Positions 57,710 through 64,000 of a DNA stretch of 64,000 nucleotides are shown here, one piece after another (positions within the stretch are counted from its first letter, which is position 1; every line of letters begins with the position of its first letter). The stretch comes from Actinoplanes regularis (GTDB lineage Bacteria; Actinomycetota; Actinomycetes; Mycobacteriales; Micromonosporaceae): NCBI RefSeq assembly GCF_900188005.1, contig NZ_FZNR01000011.1:1-64000 (forward strand). The letters are read 5' to 3'. The notes beneath the pieces are model-generated. The model did not search any database. It was not told the DNA's origin and worked only from the letters and a program-made list of their open reading frames with translations. The translations under genes were made by a program, and so were the position numbers.

Positions 57710-58327
57710 ATGCGCGAACCCTGGATCGTCGGCGTCTCCGGAGCCTCCGGCACCCCGTACGCGAGAGCGGTCATCACCGCCCTGCTGGACGCCGGTGAGT
57801 CCGTCGACCTGGTCGTCTCCCGCGCGGCCAGGTTGACGCTGCTGGACGAGACCGGTGCCACGATCCGGGACGCGCACTGGAAGGACGACGTCGCCGCCTG
57901 GCTGGGCCGTGACCTCGGCGATCTGGCCTACTGGCCGGCTGGTGACCTGGCCGCCGGCCCGAGCAGCGGGTCGTACCCGGCTCGCGGGATGGCGGTGGTG
58001 CCGGCCAGCACGGCCGCCTGTGCCGGGATCGCCATCGGGCTCTCCAAGGATCTGCTGCAGCGGGCCGCCGAGGTCAGCCTGAAGGAGCGCCGGCGGACCG
58101 TGGTGGTGCCGCGGGAGACCCCGGTGACCCGAAGCCACCTGGAGCATCTGATCGCCCTGCACGACGCCGGTGCGGTGGTGCTGCCGGCCAGCCCCGGTTT
58201 CTACGGGTCCGGGGCAGACGCCACCGCACGGCAACTCGTCGACTTCATAGCGGGCAAAGTGCTGGACTCGCTGGGCGTTGAACACACCCTGATGCGGCGA
58301 TGGAACGGACGGCTAGGTGAACGCTAG
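57710..58327 (+). CDS. ubiX: UbiX-like flavin prenyltransferase
   Basis: A 205-residue flavodoxin-like protein with the family signature: VGVSGASGTPYARAVITALLDAG at the start, the SGSYPARGMAVVPASTAACAGIAIGLSKDLLQRAAEVSLKERRRTVVVPRETP core (~85-135), and HLEHLIALHDAGAVVLPASPGFYG. It makes prenylated FMN for UbiD-type decarboxylases. The UbiD gene lies 2.4 kb upstream in the same direction, with UbiA between. Its N-terminus is intact; length is normal (~200). Confidence 0.9.
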   Translation: MREPWIVGVSGASGTPYARAVITALLDAGESVDLVVSRAARLTLLDETGATIRDAHWKDDVAAWLGRDLGDLAYWPAGDLAAGPSSGSYPARGMAVVPASTAACAGIAIGLSKDLLQRAAEVSLKERRRTVVVPRETPVTRSHLEHLIALHDAGAVVLPASPGFYGSGADATARQLVDFIAGKVLDSLGVEHTLMRRWNGRLGER

Positions 58328-58338
58328 CGAAGTGAGCG

Positions 58339-58614
58339 TTAGCGCAGACCGTTCGGCGGGCCGTAGCCCGCGCCCGGGTTGGCCGGGCCGTTGTTGCGCG
58401 GCTTGTTCGCCGCGTCGTCCTCGCGCATCTCCTCGATCACGCCGTCGCCCTCAAGAAGGGCCTTGACTTCGGATTCGCGGAATCGGCGGTGTCCACCCGG
58501 AGTACGGATGCTGCCGATACGCCCGGCTGCAGCCCAGCGCGTGACCGTTTTCGGATCGACGCGAAACAATGCGGCTACCTCGCCCGGCGTCAGCAGACGG
58601 TCTCCAGTGTCCAC
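58339..58614 (-). CDS. bldC: BldC, small MerR-like developmental regulator
   Basis: A 91-residue protein with an N-terminal BldC DNA-binding domain: LLTPGEVAALFRVDPKTVTRWAAAGRIGSIRTPGGHRRFRESEVKALL (~6-55). BldC binds tandem direct repeats cooperatively and delays sporulation in Streptomyces. A Pro/Asn/Gly-rich tail completes it. The GTG start at 58614 is preceded by GAGGAGG-like purines on the minus strand. It is convergent with ubiX. Its presence supports a differentiating actinomycete host. Confidence 0.92.
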   Translation of the reverse strand: MDTGDRLLTPGEVAALFRVDPKTVTRWAAAGRIGSIRTPGGHRRFRESEVKALLEGDGVIEEMREDDAANKPRNNGPANPGAGYGPPNGLR

Positions 58615-58827
58615 AACCCCCTCCTCGGTTCTGTTTTCTGGAGCGGCCGGTGGTCACACTGAGTGTCGGCATGCTCGATCGGGACGTAAAGCCATTAGAG
58701 CACCGCCCCTGAACCAAGTCCGTGAAATGCGGAAAAAGCCCCGATTGCGACAACGATCATTATCCTGCCCCCCATTCGCCGCTACCGGGCGTGAGTAGCG
58801 GCGAGCCACCCGATTAGGGTTTCAGAC

Positions 58828-59277
58828 ATGGACTCCATCGACCTCCGCCTGATCGACCTGCTACGGGAGAACGCGCGCTCGTCGTACGCCGAACTGGCCC
58901 GCAAGGTCGGGCTCTCCGCCCCCGCGGTGCACGAGCGTGTGGGTAAGCTCGAAGCCGCGGGCACCATCCGGGGCTACCGGGCCGACGTCGACCACGAGGC
59001 GGTCGGGCTGGGTGTCACCGCGCTGATCGGCATCATCGAGGATTCCGGCGCCGACACCGACGACGTGCTCGCCGCGGTGCGGGCCATGCCCGAGGTGGAG
59101 AGCTGCTATTTCATGGCCGGCGTGGAGTCGTATCAGCTGATCGTCCGGGTCGGCACGATCGCCGAGCTGGAGCAGTTGATCGTCCGGATCAACCGCACCC
59201 CCGGGGTCGCCTCCACCCGGACCGCCATCGCCCTCTCGACGAAATGGGAGAACCGGCCGCAGCCCGGCGTAGGCTGA
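58828..59277 (+). CDS. Lrp/AsnC-family transcriptional regulator
   Basis: A 149-residue protein: winged HTH (~1-60, DSIDLRLIDLLRENARSSYAELARKVGLSAPAVHERVGKLEAAGTIRGYRADVD) then a RAM ligand domain (~68-140, GVTALIGIIEDSGADTDDVLAAVRAMPEVESCYFMAGVESYQLIVRVGTIAELEQLI). Such proteins form octamers and respond to amino acids. Targets cannot be told; it is divergent from bldC with 213 bp between, a region in which I see no clear motif. Confidence 0.9.
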   Translation: MDSIDLRLIDLLRENARSSYAELARKVGLSAPAVHERVGKLEAAGTIRGYRADVDHEAVGLGVTALIGIIEDSGADTDDVLAAVRAMPEVESCYFMAGVESYQLIVRVGTIAELEQLIVRINRTPGVASTRTAIALSTKWENRPQPGVG

Positions 59278-59326
59278 CCGTCGGCGGGGGTGGCCGGCAT
59301 CGACGCGCCATGATTAGATCCCGCGC

Positions 59327-60703
59327 GTGGAAGATCTTTCGCCTTCGGCGATGCCGGAAGCGGCGCTTGGAGCGGTGCCGGAAGCGGCGCTTGGACCGGC
59401 ACCCGAACCAGGCGCGATGCCGCCGGAGCGATCCCGGAAAGTCCTGCTGCTCGCCGCCTTCGTAGCGCTTCTGCTCGTCGCGGCCGGCGGTGCCGTGGTC
59501 TTCTGGCCGGCCCGGAACGAGCCGGGCGTGGACACCGCCACCCCGAAACCGAGCCGCCCGCTCACGCCGTTCGAGCAGACCCTGCAACTGCTGGAGGCCC
59601 AGGCCGCGGCGTTGACGAGCGGTGACGAGAAGGGCTGGCTCGCCCCGCTCGACCCGGCGAACAGGAAGATGACCGCCCGCTACAAGATCATCTATCGAAA
59701 CCTGCGCGCGCTCGAGATCAGCCACGCCGAGTTCCACGCCGAGAAGCAGCCGGAGGCGAGCTCCGGCGACACCGTGGTGGCCGACGCCGCACTCGCCTAC
59801 TGCCTCAGTGGCGTCAGCTGCCCCAGCTGGCGACGGAGCTCGTGGGTCGAAGGGCCGCCGCAGGCCGCGTACCGGGTGACGGTCAAGCGGGTCAACGGTG
59901 CGTACCGGATCACCGCGATGACCGACAAGGGCGCCGCCGACGACAACTACCTGCAGCCGGCCCCGTGGGACAACCGGGCGCTCACCGTGCTCAAGGGCAA
60001 GCGCGTGATCGTGGCCGGCCCGAGCAGCCAGGCGAAGCGCCTCAAGCAGGTGCTCGCACTGGCCGAGAAGGCCGCCAAGGCGGTCGACAAGTACGCGGGT
60101 TACATCAGGAACCCACAGCGCCGCTACCGCGTCTACGTCGCCGACGAGAGGGGCTGGAAGGACTGGTACGGCGGCGTCGACGAGGACTGGATCATCGGAT
60201 ACGAGATCCCGTTGAACGCCACCGGCGGCGACGTCATCCTGCGCGCCAAGTCCGCCGGCGACCTGCGCCAACTGGCCGTCACCGTCAAGCACGAGCTCGC
60301 GCACGTGGTGACCCTGGCCAGCGGGCACTGGGAGACCGGCGACGATCAGTGGCTGGTCGAGGGCATCGCCGAGTACATCGGCGCGCTGCCGCGCAAGCCG
60401 CAGGAGACCGGCAACCACGACGTGCTGGCCGAGACGTTCCGCAGGCGTGGCGTGCCCAAGAGCATCGCCGTGCCGTCCCTCACGGCGAAGGCGGACGATC
60501 TGACGGTCAACACGCTCTACGCGATGGGGCATTACGCGACGGCGTGCATGGCCGACAAGTTCGGCGAACGCAAGCTGATGAGGTTCACCGACATGGTGCT
60601 GCGCCAGGCGAAGAAGCCGGACGAGGCTTCGCGGAGCGCGTACGGCAAGCCGTTCGCCACCGTCGACCGGGACTGCCTCAGCTGGATTCGGAAGCGGGTC
60701 TGA
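59327..60703 (+). CDS. Membrane-anchored metalloprotease-like protein (HExxH)
   Basis: A 458-residue protein from a GTG at 59327. The N-terminus has two PEAALGA/PEAALGP repeats, then one membrane helix (~38-60: VLLLAAFVALLLVAAGGAVVFW). An external region (~75-235) resembles a nuclear-transport-factor-like fold. A C-terminal peptidase domain (~240-458) carries VKHELAHVVTLASGHW, with HELAH as zinc ligands, and EGIAEYIG with the third ligand Glu. The MA-type gluzincin fold is likely. Substrate unknown; it acts outside the membrane. The stop overlaps the convergent next gene by 26 bases. Confidence 0.78.
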   Translation: MEDLSPSAMPEAALGAVPEAALGPAPEPGAMPPERSRKVLLLAAFVALLLVAAGGAVVFWPARNEPGVDTATPKPSRPLTPFEQTLQLLEAQAAALTSGDEKGWLAPLDPANRKMTARYKIIYRNLRALEISHAEFHAEKQPEASSGDTVVADAALAYCLSGVSCPSWRRSSWVEGPPQAAYRVTVKRVNGAYRITAMTDKGAADDNYLQPAPWDNRALTVLKGKRVIVAGPSSQAKRLKQVLALAEKAAKAVDKYAGYIRNPQRRYRVYVADERGWKDWYGGVDEDWIIGYEIPLNATGGDVILRAKSAGDLRQLAVTVKHELAHVVTLASGHWETGDDQWLVEGIAEYIGALPRKPQETGNHDVLAETFRRRGVPKSIAVPSLTAKADDLTVNTLYAMGHYATACMADKFGERKLMRFTDMVLRQAKKPDEASRSAYGKPFATVDRDCLSWIRKRV

Positions 60704-61331
60704 GATCCGGATCGATCCGCCGGGCGAGGCCCGGGTAATCGAGCACGAGGCCCTCGGCGTCGACCGTCAGGTCAGCGGCGAAGGTCTCGCTCGCATACCG
60801 GATCCGGTTGTCACCCAGCGGCGTGTAGATCTGGTCCGCCTGGATCACCTCCAGGCTCGGGACCAGGACCCACGCCACGCTCAGCCGGTGTGACAGGCCG
60901 GTCTCGCTGTTCAGCAGCCCCAGGCGGCGGATCGGCAGCGTATTGGTCAGCGGCGACCCGCTGAGGTCCACGTCGAACGCCCCGTAGAGCAGGTCCGGGT
61001 CCTCGATGCCGGGCAGCCCGGCCCGGGCGTGTCCGGCCGCCACCAGCGCCGCGTCCAGGTCACCCTGCTCGGAGGTGGTCGCCCGCCAGCGCCCGGCGGC
61101 CAGTTCCAGCCGGACCCCGCGAGCCCAGCCGGCGCCCTCGGTTCGCACGTCCAGCCGCGCGGTCGTCCAGCCCGGATCCGTCTGGATCTCATATCGGCAC
61201 ACGTGACCCACGGGCTTGGCCGCCAGCGTGGTGCCCTGGGCATACAGCCCGTTCCGTATGTCCAGGCGCACATACTCACTACCGGCGACATCCCGGCGTT
61301 CCCAGAACAACCCCGCGGAAAGAACGCCCAT
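60678..61331 (-). CDS. Putative glycolipid-binding-domain protein
   Basis: A 217-residue soluble protein with the pattern of the PA1994/DUF1089-type putative glycolipid-binding family: FWERRDVAGSEYVRLDIRNGLYAQGTTLAAKPVGHVCRYEIQTDPGWTT start, a central GVRLELAAGRWRA beta strand, and a final YASETFAADLTVDAEGLVLDYPGLARRI. The family folds as a beta-barrel; the glycolipid role was inferred by structure. No signal peptide is visible. It overlaps the convergent metalloprotease gene by 26 bases. Confidence 0.78.
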   Translation of the reverse strand: MGVLSAGLFWERRDVAGSEYVRLDIRNGLYAQGTTLAAKPVGHVCRYEIQTDPGWTTARLDVRTEGAGWARGVRLELAAGRWRATTSEQGDLDAALVAAGHARAGLPGIEDPDLLYGAFDVDLSGSPLTNTLPIRRLGLLNSETGLSHRLSVAWVLVPSLEVIQADQIYTPLGDNRIRYASETFAADLTVDAEGLVLDYPGLARRIDPDLRPASESS

Positions 61332-61625
61332 ACCGGCAAGCTACTCGGGTTTGCCGCCGCGGTGACGCGGGTTTCGATCCGCGATCACCGGTCTTCCGCG
61401 CGACGCGGGCCTCGGTCCGGGCCGCTACCGCGGCTCCCGGCACGTTCATTTTTCCCTCAGTACGACCTACGCGCCCCCACCACAGGCAGAGCCAAGCCCC
61501 GCCCGCCGGGCGGTCATCCTGTGGACGTGCCTGTGGAAAACCACCGGCGAAAGCCGGGAGGTCCCCACCGCGGAAACGCCGAAGACCCCGGCTCGCGGCA
61601 GCGAACCGGGGTCTTCGATCAATCG
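61332..61625. other. Intergenic region without a gene
   Basis: 294 bp between divergent-end genes. Apart from the terminator hairpin at 61581-61616 I see no frame with coding character or regulatory motif. Confidence 0.6.
61581..61616 (-). terminator. Terminator of the DEAD-box helicase gene
   Basis: A perfect 11-bp stem (GAAGACCCCGG with CCGGGGTCTTC) lies 10 bases past the helicase stop on the minus strand, followed by a short TTT. Confidence 0.75.
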
Positions 61626-63404
61626 TCAGTAGCTACGAGCCGGGCGGGACGAGTTGAAGCGTCCACCCGGGCCCTCACGGCGCTCGGTGCGCTGCCCGTC
61701 CCGGCGCTGTCCACCGGACGGCCGGTCACCGCTGCGGACCGGACGGTCGCCGAAGTGGCGCTCGCCCCGCGGCCGGTCACCGAACCCGCGGCCGGCCGGC
61801 TCACCCGTGCGCTCACCCGTGCGCTCACTGGGGCGCTCGCTCGTGCGGTTCTCGAAGGTTCCACGCTCGCGGTTCGGGCGGTCGAAACTCCGCTCACCCG
61901 CCGGCCGGTCACCACGGTACCCACCCCGGTCCGACCGGTCGCCGAAGCGCTCGTTCCGGTCGCCGTAGGAACGCTGCGGCCGGTCGCCGTACCGCGGCCG
62001 GTCGCCGAAGCGGCCACGGCCACCACCGGACCGCTCACGGCGCGGCTCCGGCTCCTCGACCACCGGCACGCCGCTCGGCTCCTGGGCGCCGGTGATCTCC
62101 GCGAGCTTCTCGTCGCCGACCCGGACCCGGACCTCGGCCGGCGCCACGCCCGCCTTGGCCATCATCGCCTGGGTGGTGCGGCGCTGCTTCGGCAGCACCA
62201 GGGTGACGACCGCGCCGGACTCGCCGGCCCGCGCCGTACGCCCGGCCCGGTGCAGGTAGTCCTTCGGGTCCTTGGGCGGGTCCACGTGCATGACCAGGGA
62301 GACCCCGTCGACGTGGATGCCACGGGCGGCCACGTCCGTGGCGACCAGGACGTTCGTCCGGCCTTCCTTGAACTCGGCCAGGGTCCGGGTGCGCACCCGC
62401 TGGGTCTTGCCGCCGTGCAGCGCGCCGGCCCGCACACCGACCGCCGCGAGCTGCTCGGCCAGCCGGTCCACGCCCATCTGGGTGCGGGCGAAGACGATGG
62501 TCTTACCGGCCCGGTTGGCGATCCACGAGGTGATCGGGAACTTGTCGGCCGGCGGGATCAGCAGCAGGTGGTGATCCATCGTGGACACGCTGGCCTCGGC
62601 CGGCGCGGTGGAGTGGGTCACCGGGTCGTGCATGAAGCGCTTGACCAGCGCGTCGACGTCACCGTCCAGAGTGGCCGAGAAGAGCAGGCGCTGCGCGTTC
62701 TCCGGGGTCTTCGCGAGCAGGTCGGTGACCTCGGGCAGGAAGCCCATGTCGGCCATCTGGTCGGCCTCGTCGAGCACGGTGATCTCGACGTCGTCGAGGC
62801 GGCAGGCGCCCCGCTCGATCAGGTCGGCGAGCCGGCCCGGGGTGGCCACGATGACCTCGACGCCGCGGCGCAGGGCGTCCATCTGCCGGTCGTACGGAAC
62901 ACCGCCGACGGCGGTCTTCAGGAAGACACCGACCGCGCGGCCGACCGGCATCAGCGAGTCGGCGACCTGCATCGCCAGCTCACGGGTCGGCACCAGGATC
63001 AGCGCCTTGGGGTAGTGCGGGCGGGCCTTGCCACCCTGAGCGATGCGCGCGAGGACCGGCAGGCCGAAGGCGAGCGTCTTGCCCGAACCGGTCTGGCCAC
63101 GGCCCAGAACGTCGCGTCCGGCCAGGGCGTCCGGAAGGGTCGCGGCCTGGATCTCGAACGGGGTGGTGATGCCCTCACGGTTGAGGACGCGCACGATCTC
63201 GGACGGCAGGCCCAGAGCGGCGAAGGTGGGAACCGGCGCGGCGGCGGTCTCAACCGCGGCGGTCTCAACCGCGGGGGTCTCCGCTGCCGCGGTGTCCGTC
63301 ACGACGGTGGTCTCGGCCGCCGGGGTTTCGGTCACGGGGGTCTCATCGGCGACGGTGTTGTCGAAAACGGACGGGAACGTGCTGGGGTCAGCGAAAGTGG
63401 TCAA
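61626..63404 (-). CDS. DEAD-box ATP-dependent RNA helicase
   Basis: From a TTG at 63404 with GAGAGG 5 bases upstream the protein has 592 residues; an ATG at 63428 lacks a ribosome-binding site. After an acidic Thr/Ala/Glu linker come all helicase motifs: Q motif (FAALGLPSEIVRVL), GQTGSGKT, PTRELA, TPGRL, DEAD (LDEADQMADMG), SATLDG, ATDVAARGIHV and HRAGRTARAG. The ~170-residue C-terminal tail is Arg/Gly/Asp/Ser-rich repeats (FGDR, GERTGE), an RNA-binding disordered region. It remodels RNA structure, for example in ribosome assembly or cold. Confidence 0.93.
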   Translation of the reverse strand: MTTFADPSTFPSVFDNTVADETPVTETPAAETTVVTDTAAAETPAVETAAVETAAAPVPTFAALGLPSEIVRVLNREGITTPFEIQAATLPDALAGRDVLGRGQTGSGKTLAFGLPVLARIAQGGKARPHYPKALILVPTRELAMQVADSLMPVGRAVGVFLKTAVGGVPYDRQMDALRRGVEVIVATPGRLADLIERGACRLDDVEITVLDEADQMADMGFLPEVTDLLAKTPENAQRLLFSATLDGDVDALVKRFMHDPVTHSTAPAEASVSTMDHHLLLIPPADKFPITSWIANRAGKTIVFARTQMGVDRLAEQLAAVGVRAGALHGGKTQRVRTRTLAEFKEGRTNVLVATDVAARGIHVDGVSLVMHVDPPKDPKDYLHRAGRTARAGESGAVVTLVLPKQRRTTQAMMAKAGVAPAEVRVRVGDEKLAEITGAQEPSGVPVVEEPEPRRERSGGGRGRFGDRPRYGDRPQRSYGDRNERFGDRSDRGGYRGDRPAGERSFDRPNRERGTFENRTSERPSERTGERTGEPAGRGFGDRPRGERHFGDRPVRSGDRPSGGQRRDGQRTERREGPGGRFNSSRPARSY

Positions 63405-63677
63405 GAGAACCTCTCTACGGGGGCGCATGCTCGCGAATGGCCCGCCGCGGAGGTGATGTTGAAACCGCCCGCTGAAATGCCCGCAAGAACGCCCATGGCG
63501 CGCACCGGGTGGGCGCGCCGCTTCAATAACTGCGATAAGTGTACGGGTGAACGCCGGGTCCACCGACCGCATTCCCGTCGGGTAGTGGGCAGGCTCACCT
63601 CAGCGCACAACCTCGCCAGCTTAGGGCACTCTCGGCCGAGCGGCAACGACGCGGGGCCGTGGCCGCCCGGTCCCTGG

Positions 63678-63995
63678 TCAGCCCGAGACGCCCTTGAGCA
63701 TGTCGGTGAAGCTGCTGCCGACGGTCAGAACGAAGACCAGGCTCACCGTGACCAGCAGTCCGAGAACGACCAGCATGGCCAGCACCACTTTGAGGTTGCC
63801 GCGCCGCTCGTCCACCGGCGCGTCGTGCCAACCCTGGGCCAGGATGTGCCCGGTGAGTGAGCCGGAGTTCTCCACCGGGTCATTCACCGGCATGGTCATG
63901 TCGATCGCCGGGTAGCCGCCGGTGCTGCCGTAGAGCTGGCCGCCCGAGCCGCGCTGCGGGGACGTTGGCCCCGGCTGCGTCGGCACGACGTTCAC
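63678..63995 (-). CDS. Small single-helix membrane protein
   Basis: A 105-residue protein, read from a GTG at 63995 near the window edge, so the true start may lie beyond it. The N-terminal ~55 residues are Pro/Gly/Ser/Thr-rich and disordered (YGSTGGYPAIDMTMP). A membrane helix follows (~70-92: VVLAMLVVLGLLVTVSLVFVL), then a short outside tail. Function unknown. The ~270 bp between this gene and the helicase start hold no other gene I can support. Confidence 0.6.
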   Translation of the reverse strand: MNVVPTQPGPTSPQRGSGGQLYGSTGGYPAIDMTMPVNDPVENSGSLTGHILAQGWHDAPVDERRGNLKVVLAMLVVLGLLVTVSLVFVLTVGSSFTDMLKGVSG

Positions 63996-64000
63996 CGGCA

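Overview
The window is high-GC actinobacterial chromosome, most likely from the Micromonosporaceae (Actinoplanes-like). The evidence is frequent GTG starts, stop/start overlaps of 1-4 bases, a BldC homologue, system II cytochrome c maturation next to hemL, futalosine-type menaquinone late genes, and very many partner-switching (STAS, RsbT, PP2C) proteins. No species can be fixed from the sequence alone.

Layout. 1-4300 holds the 3' end of a 5S rRNA gene with its terminator, a secreted beta-propeller phytase, a lipoprotein, and a Ser/Thr kinase divergent from an ECF sigma factor. 4303-4377 is tRNA-Lys(TTT). An integrative and conjugative element of the AICE (pSAM2-like) type is inserted in its 3' end. 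It is bounded by identical 79-bp direct repeats at 4337-4415 and 18253-18331. Its backbone runs leftward: accessory small genes, GntR regulator, FtsK/TraB-type DNA translocase, DUF2637/SpdB-like membrane protein, HUH replication initiator, excisionase, integrase. Its cargo is an XRE-type regulator overlapping an inositol-monophosphatase-family gene, a MazF-like toxin with a Panacea-domain antitoxin, a membrane-anchored protein and several unknowns. Just outside the right repeat lies a second, broken integrase 3' end, which suggests an older related element once sat at the same tRNA.

18.6-24.7 kb carries a secreted ricin-type lectin, an AraC regulator with a VOC protein, an RpiB-like isomerase, an L,D-transpeptidase, a CGNR regulator, a zf-HC2 membrane protein, a 77-residue protein behind a perfect LexA-type palindrome, and mscL. 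24.8-30.9 kb is a stressosome locus: a STAS protein, then a tightly packed operon rsbR-rsbS-rsbT-HATPase/PP2C-histidine kinase-receiver/PP2C. 31-35.8 kb has oligopeptidase B, a glycolate-oxidase-like FAD protein and two tandem RibD/DHFR-like reductases. 35.8-43 kb is a second signalling block: a HATPase-GAF-PP2C phosphatase divergent from a 1,468-residue soluble hybrid histidine kinase with seven near-identical 92-residue HAMP repeats, followed by a response regulator.

43-46.7 kb has a pectate lyase, an ECF sigma/membrane protein pair, a GNAT enzyme and a STAS protein. 46.8-52.9 kb is hemL-histidine phosphatase-resA-ccdA-resB-ccsB (haem synthesis and cytochrome c assembly). 53.8-58.3 kb has UbiD, UbiA (MqnP) and UbiX homologues of the menaquinone pathway with an ECF sigma/anti-sigma-like pair between them. 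The end of the window holds bldC, an Lrp regulator, a membrane-anchored metalloprotease-like protein, a glycolipid-binding-domain protein, a DEAD-box RNA helicase and a small membrane protein. No CRISPR array or insertion sequence was seen.
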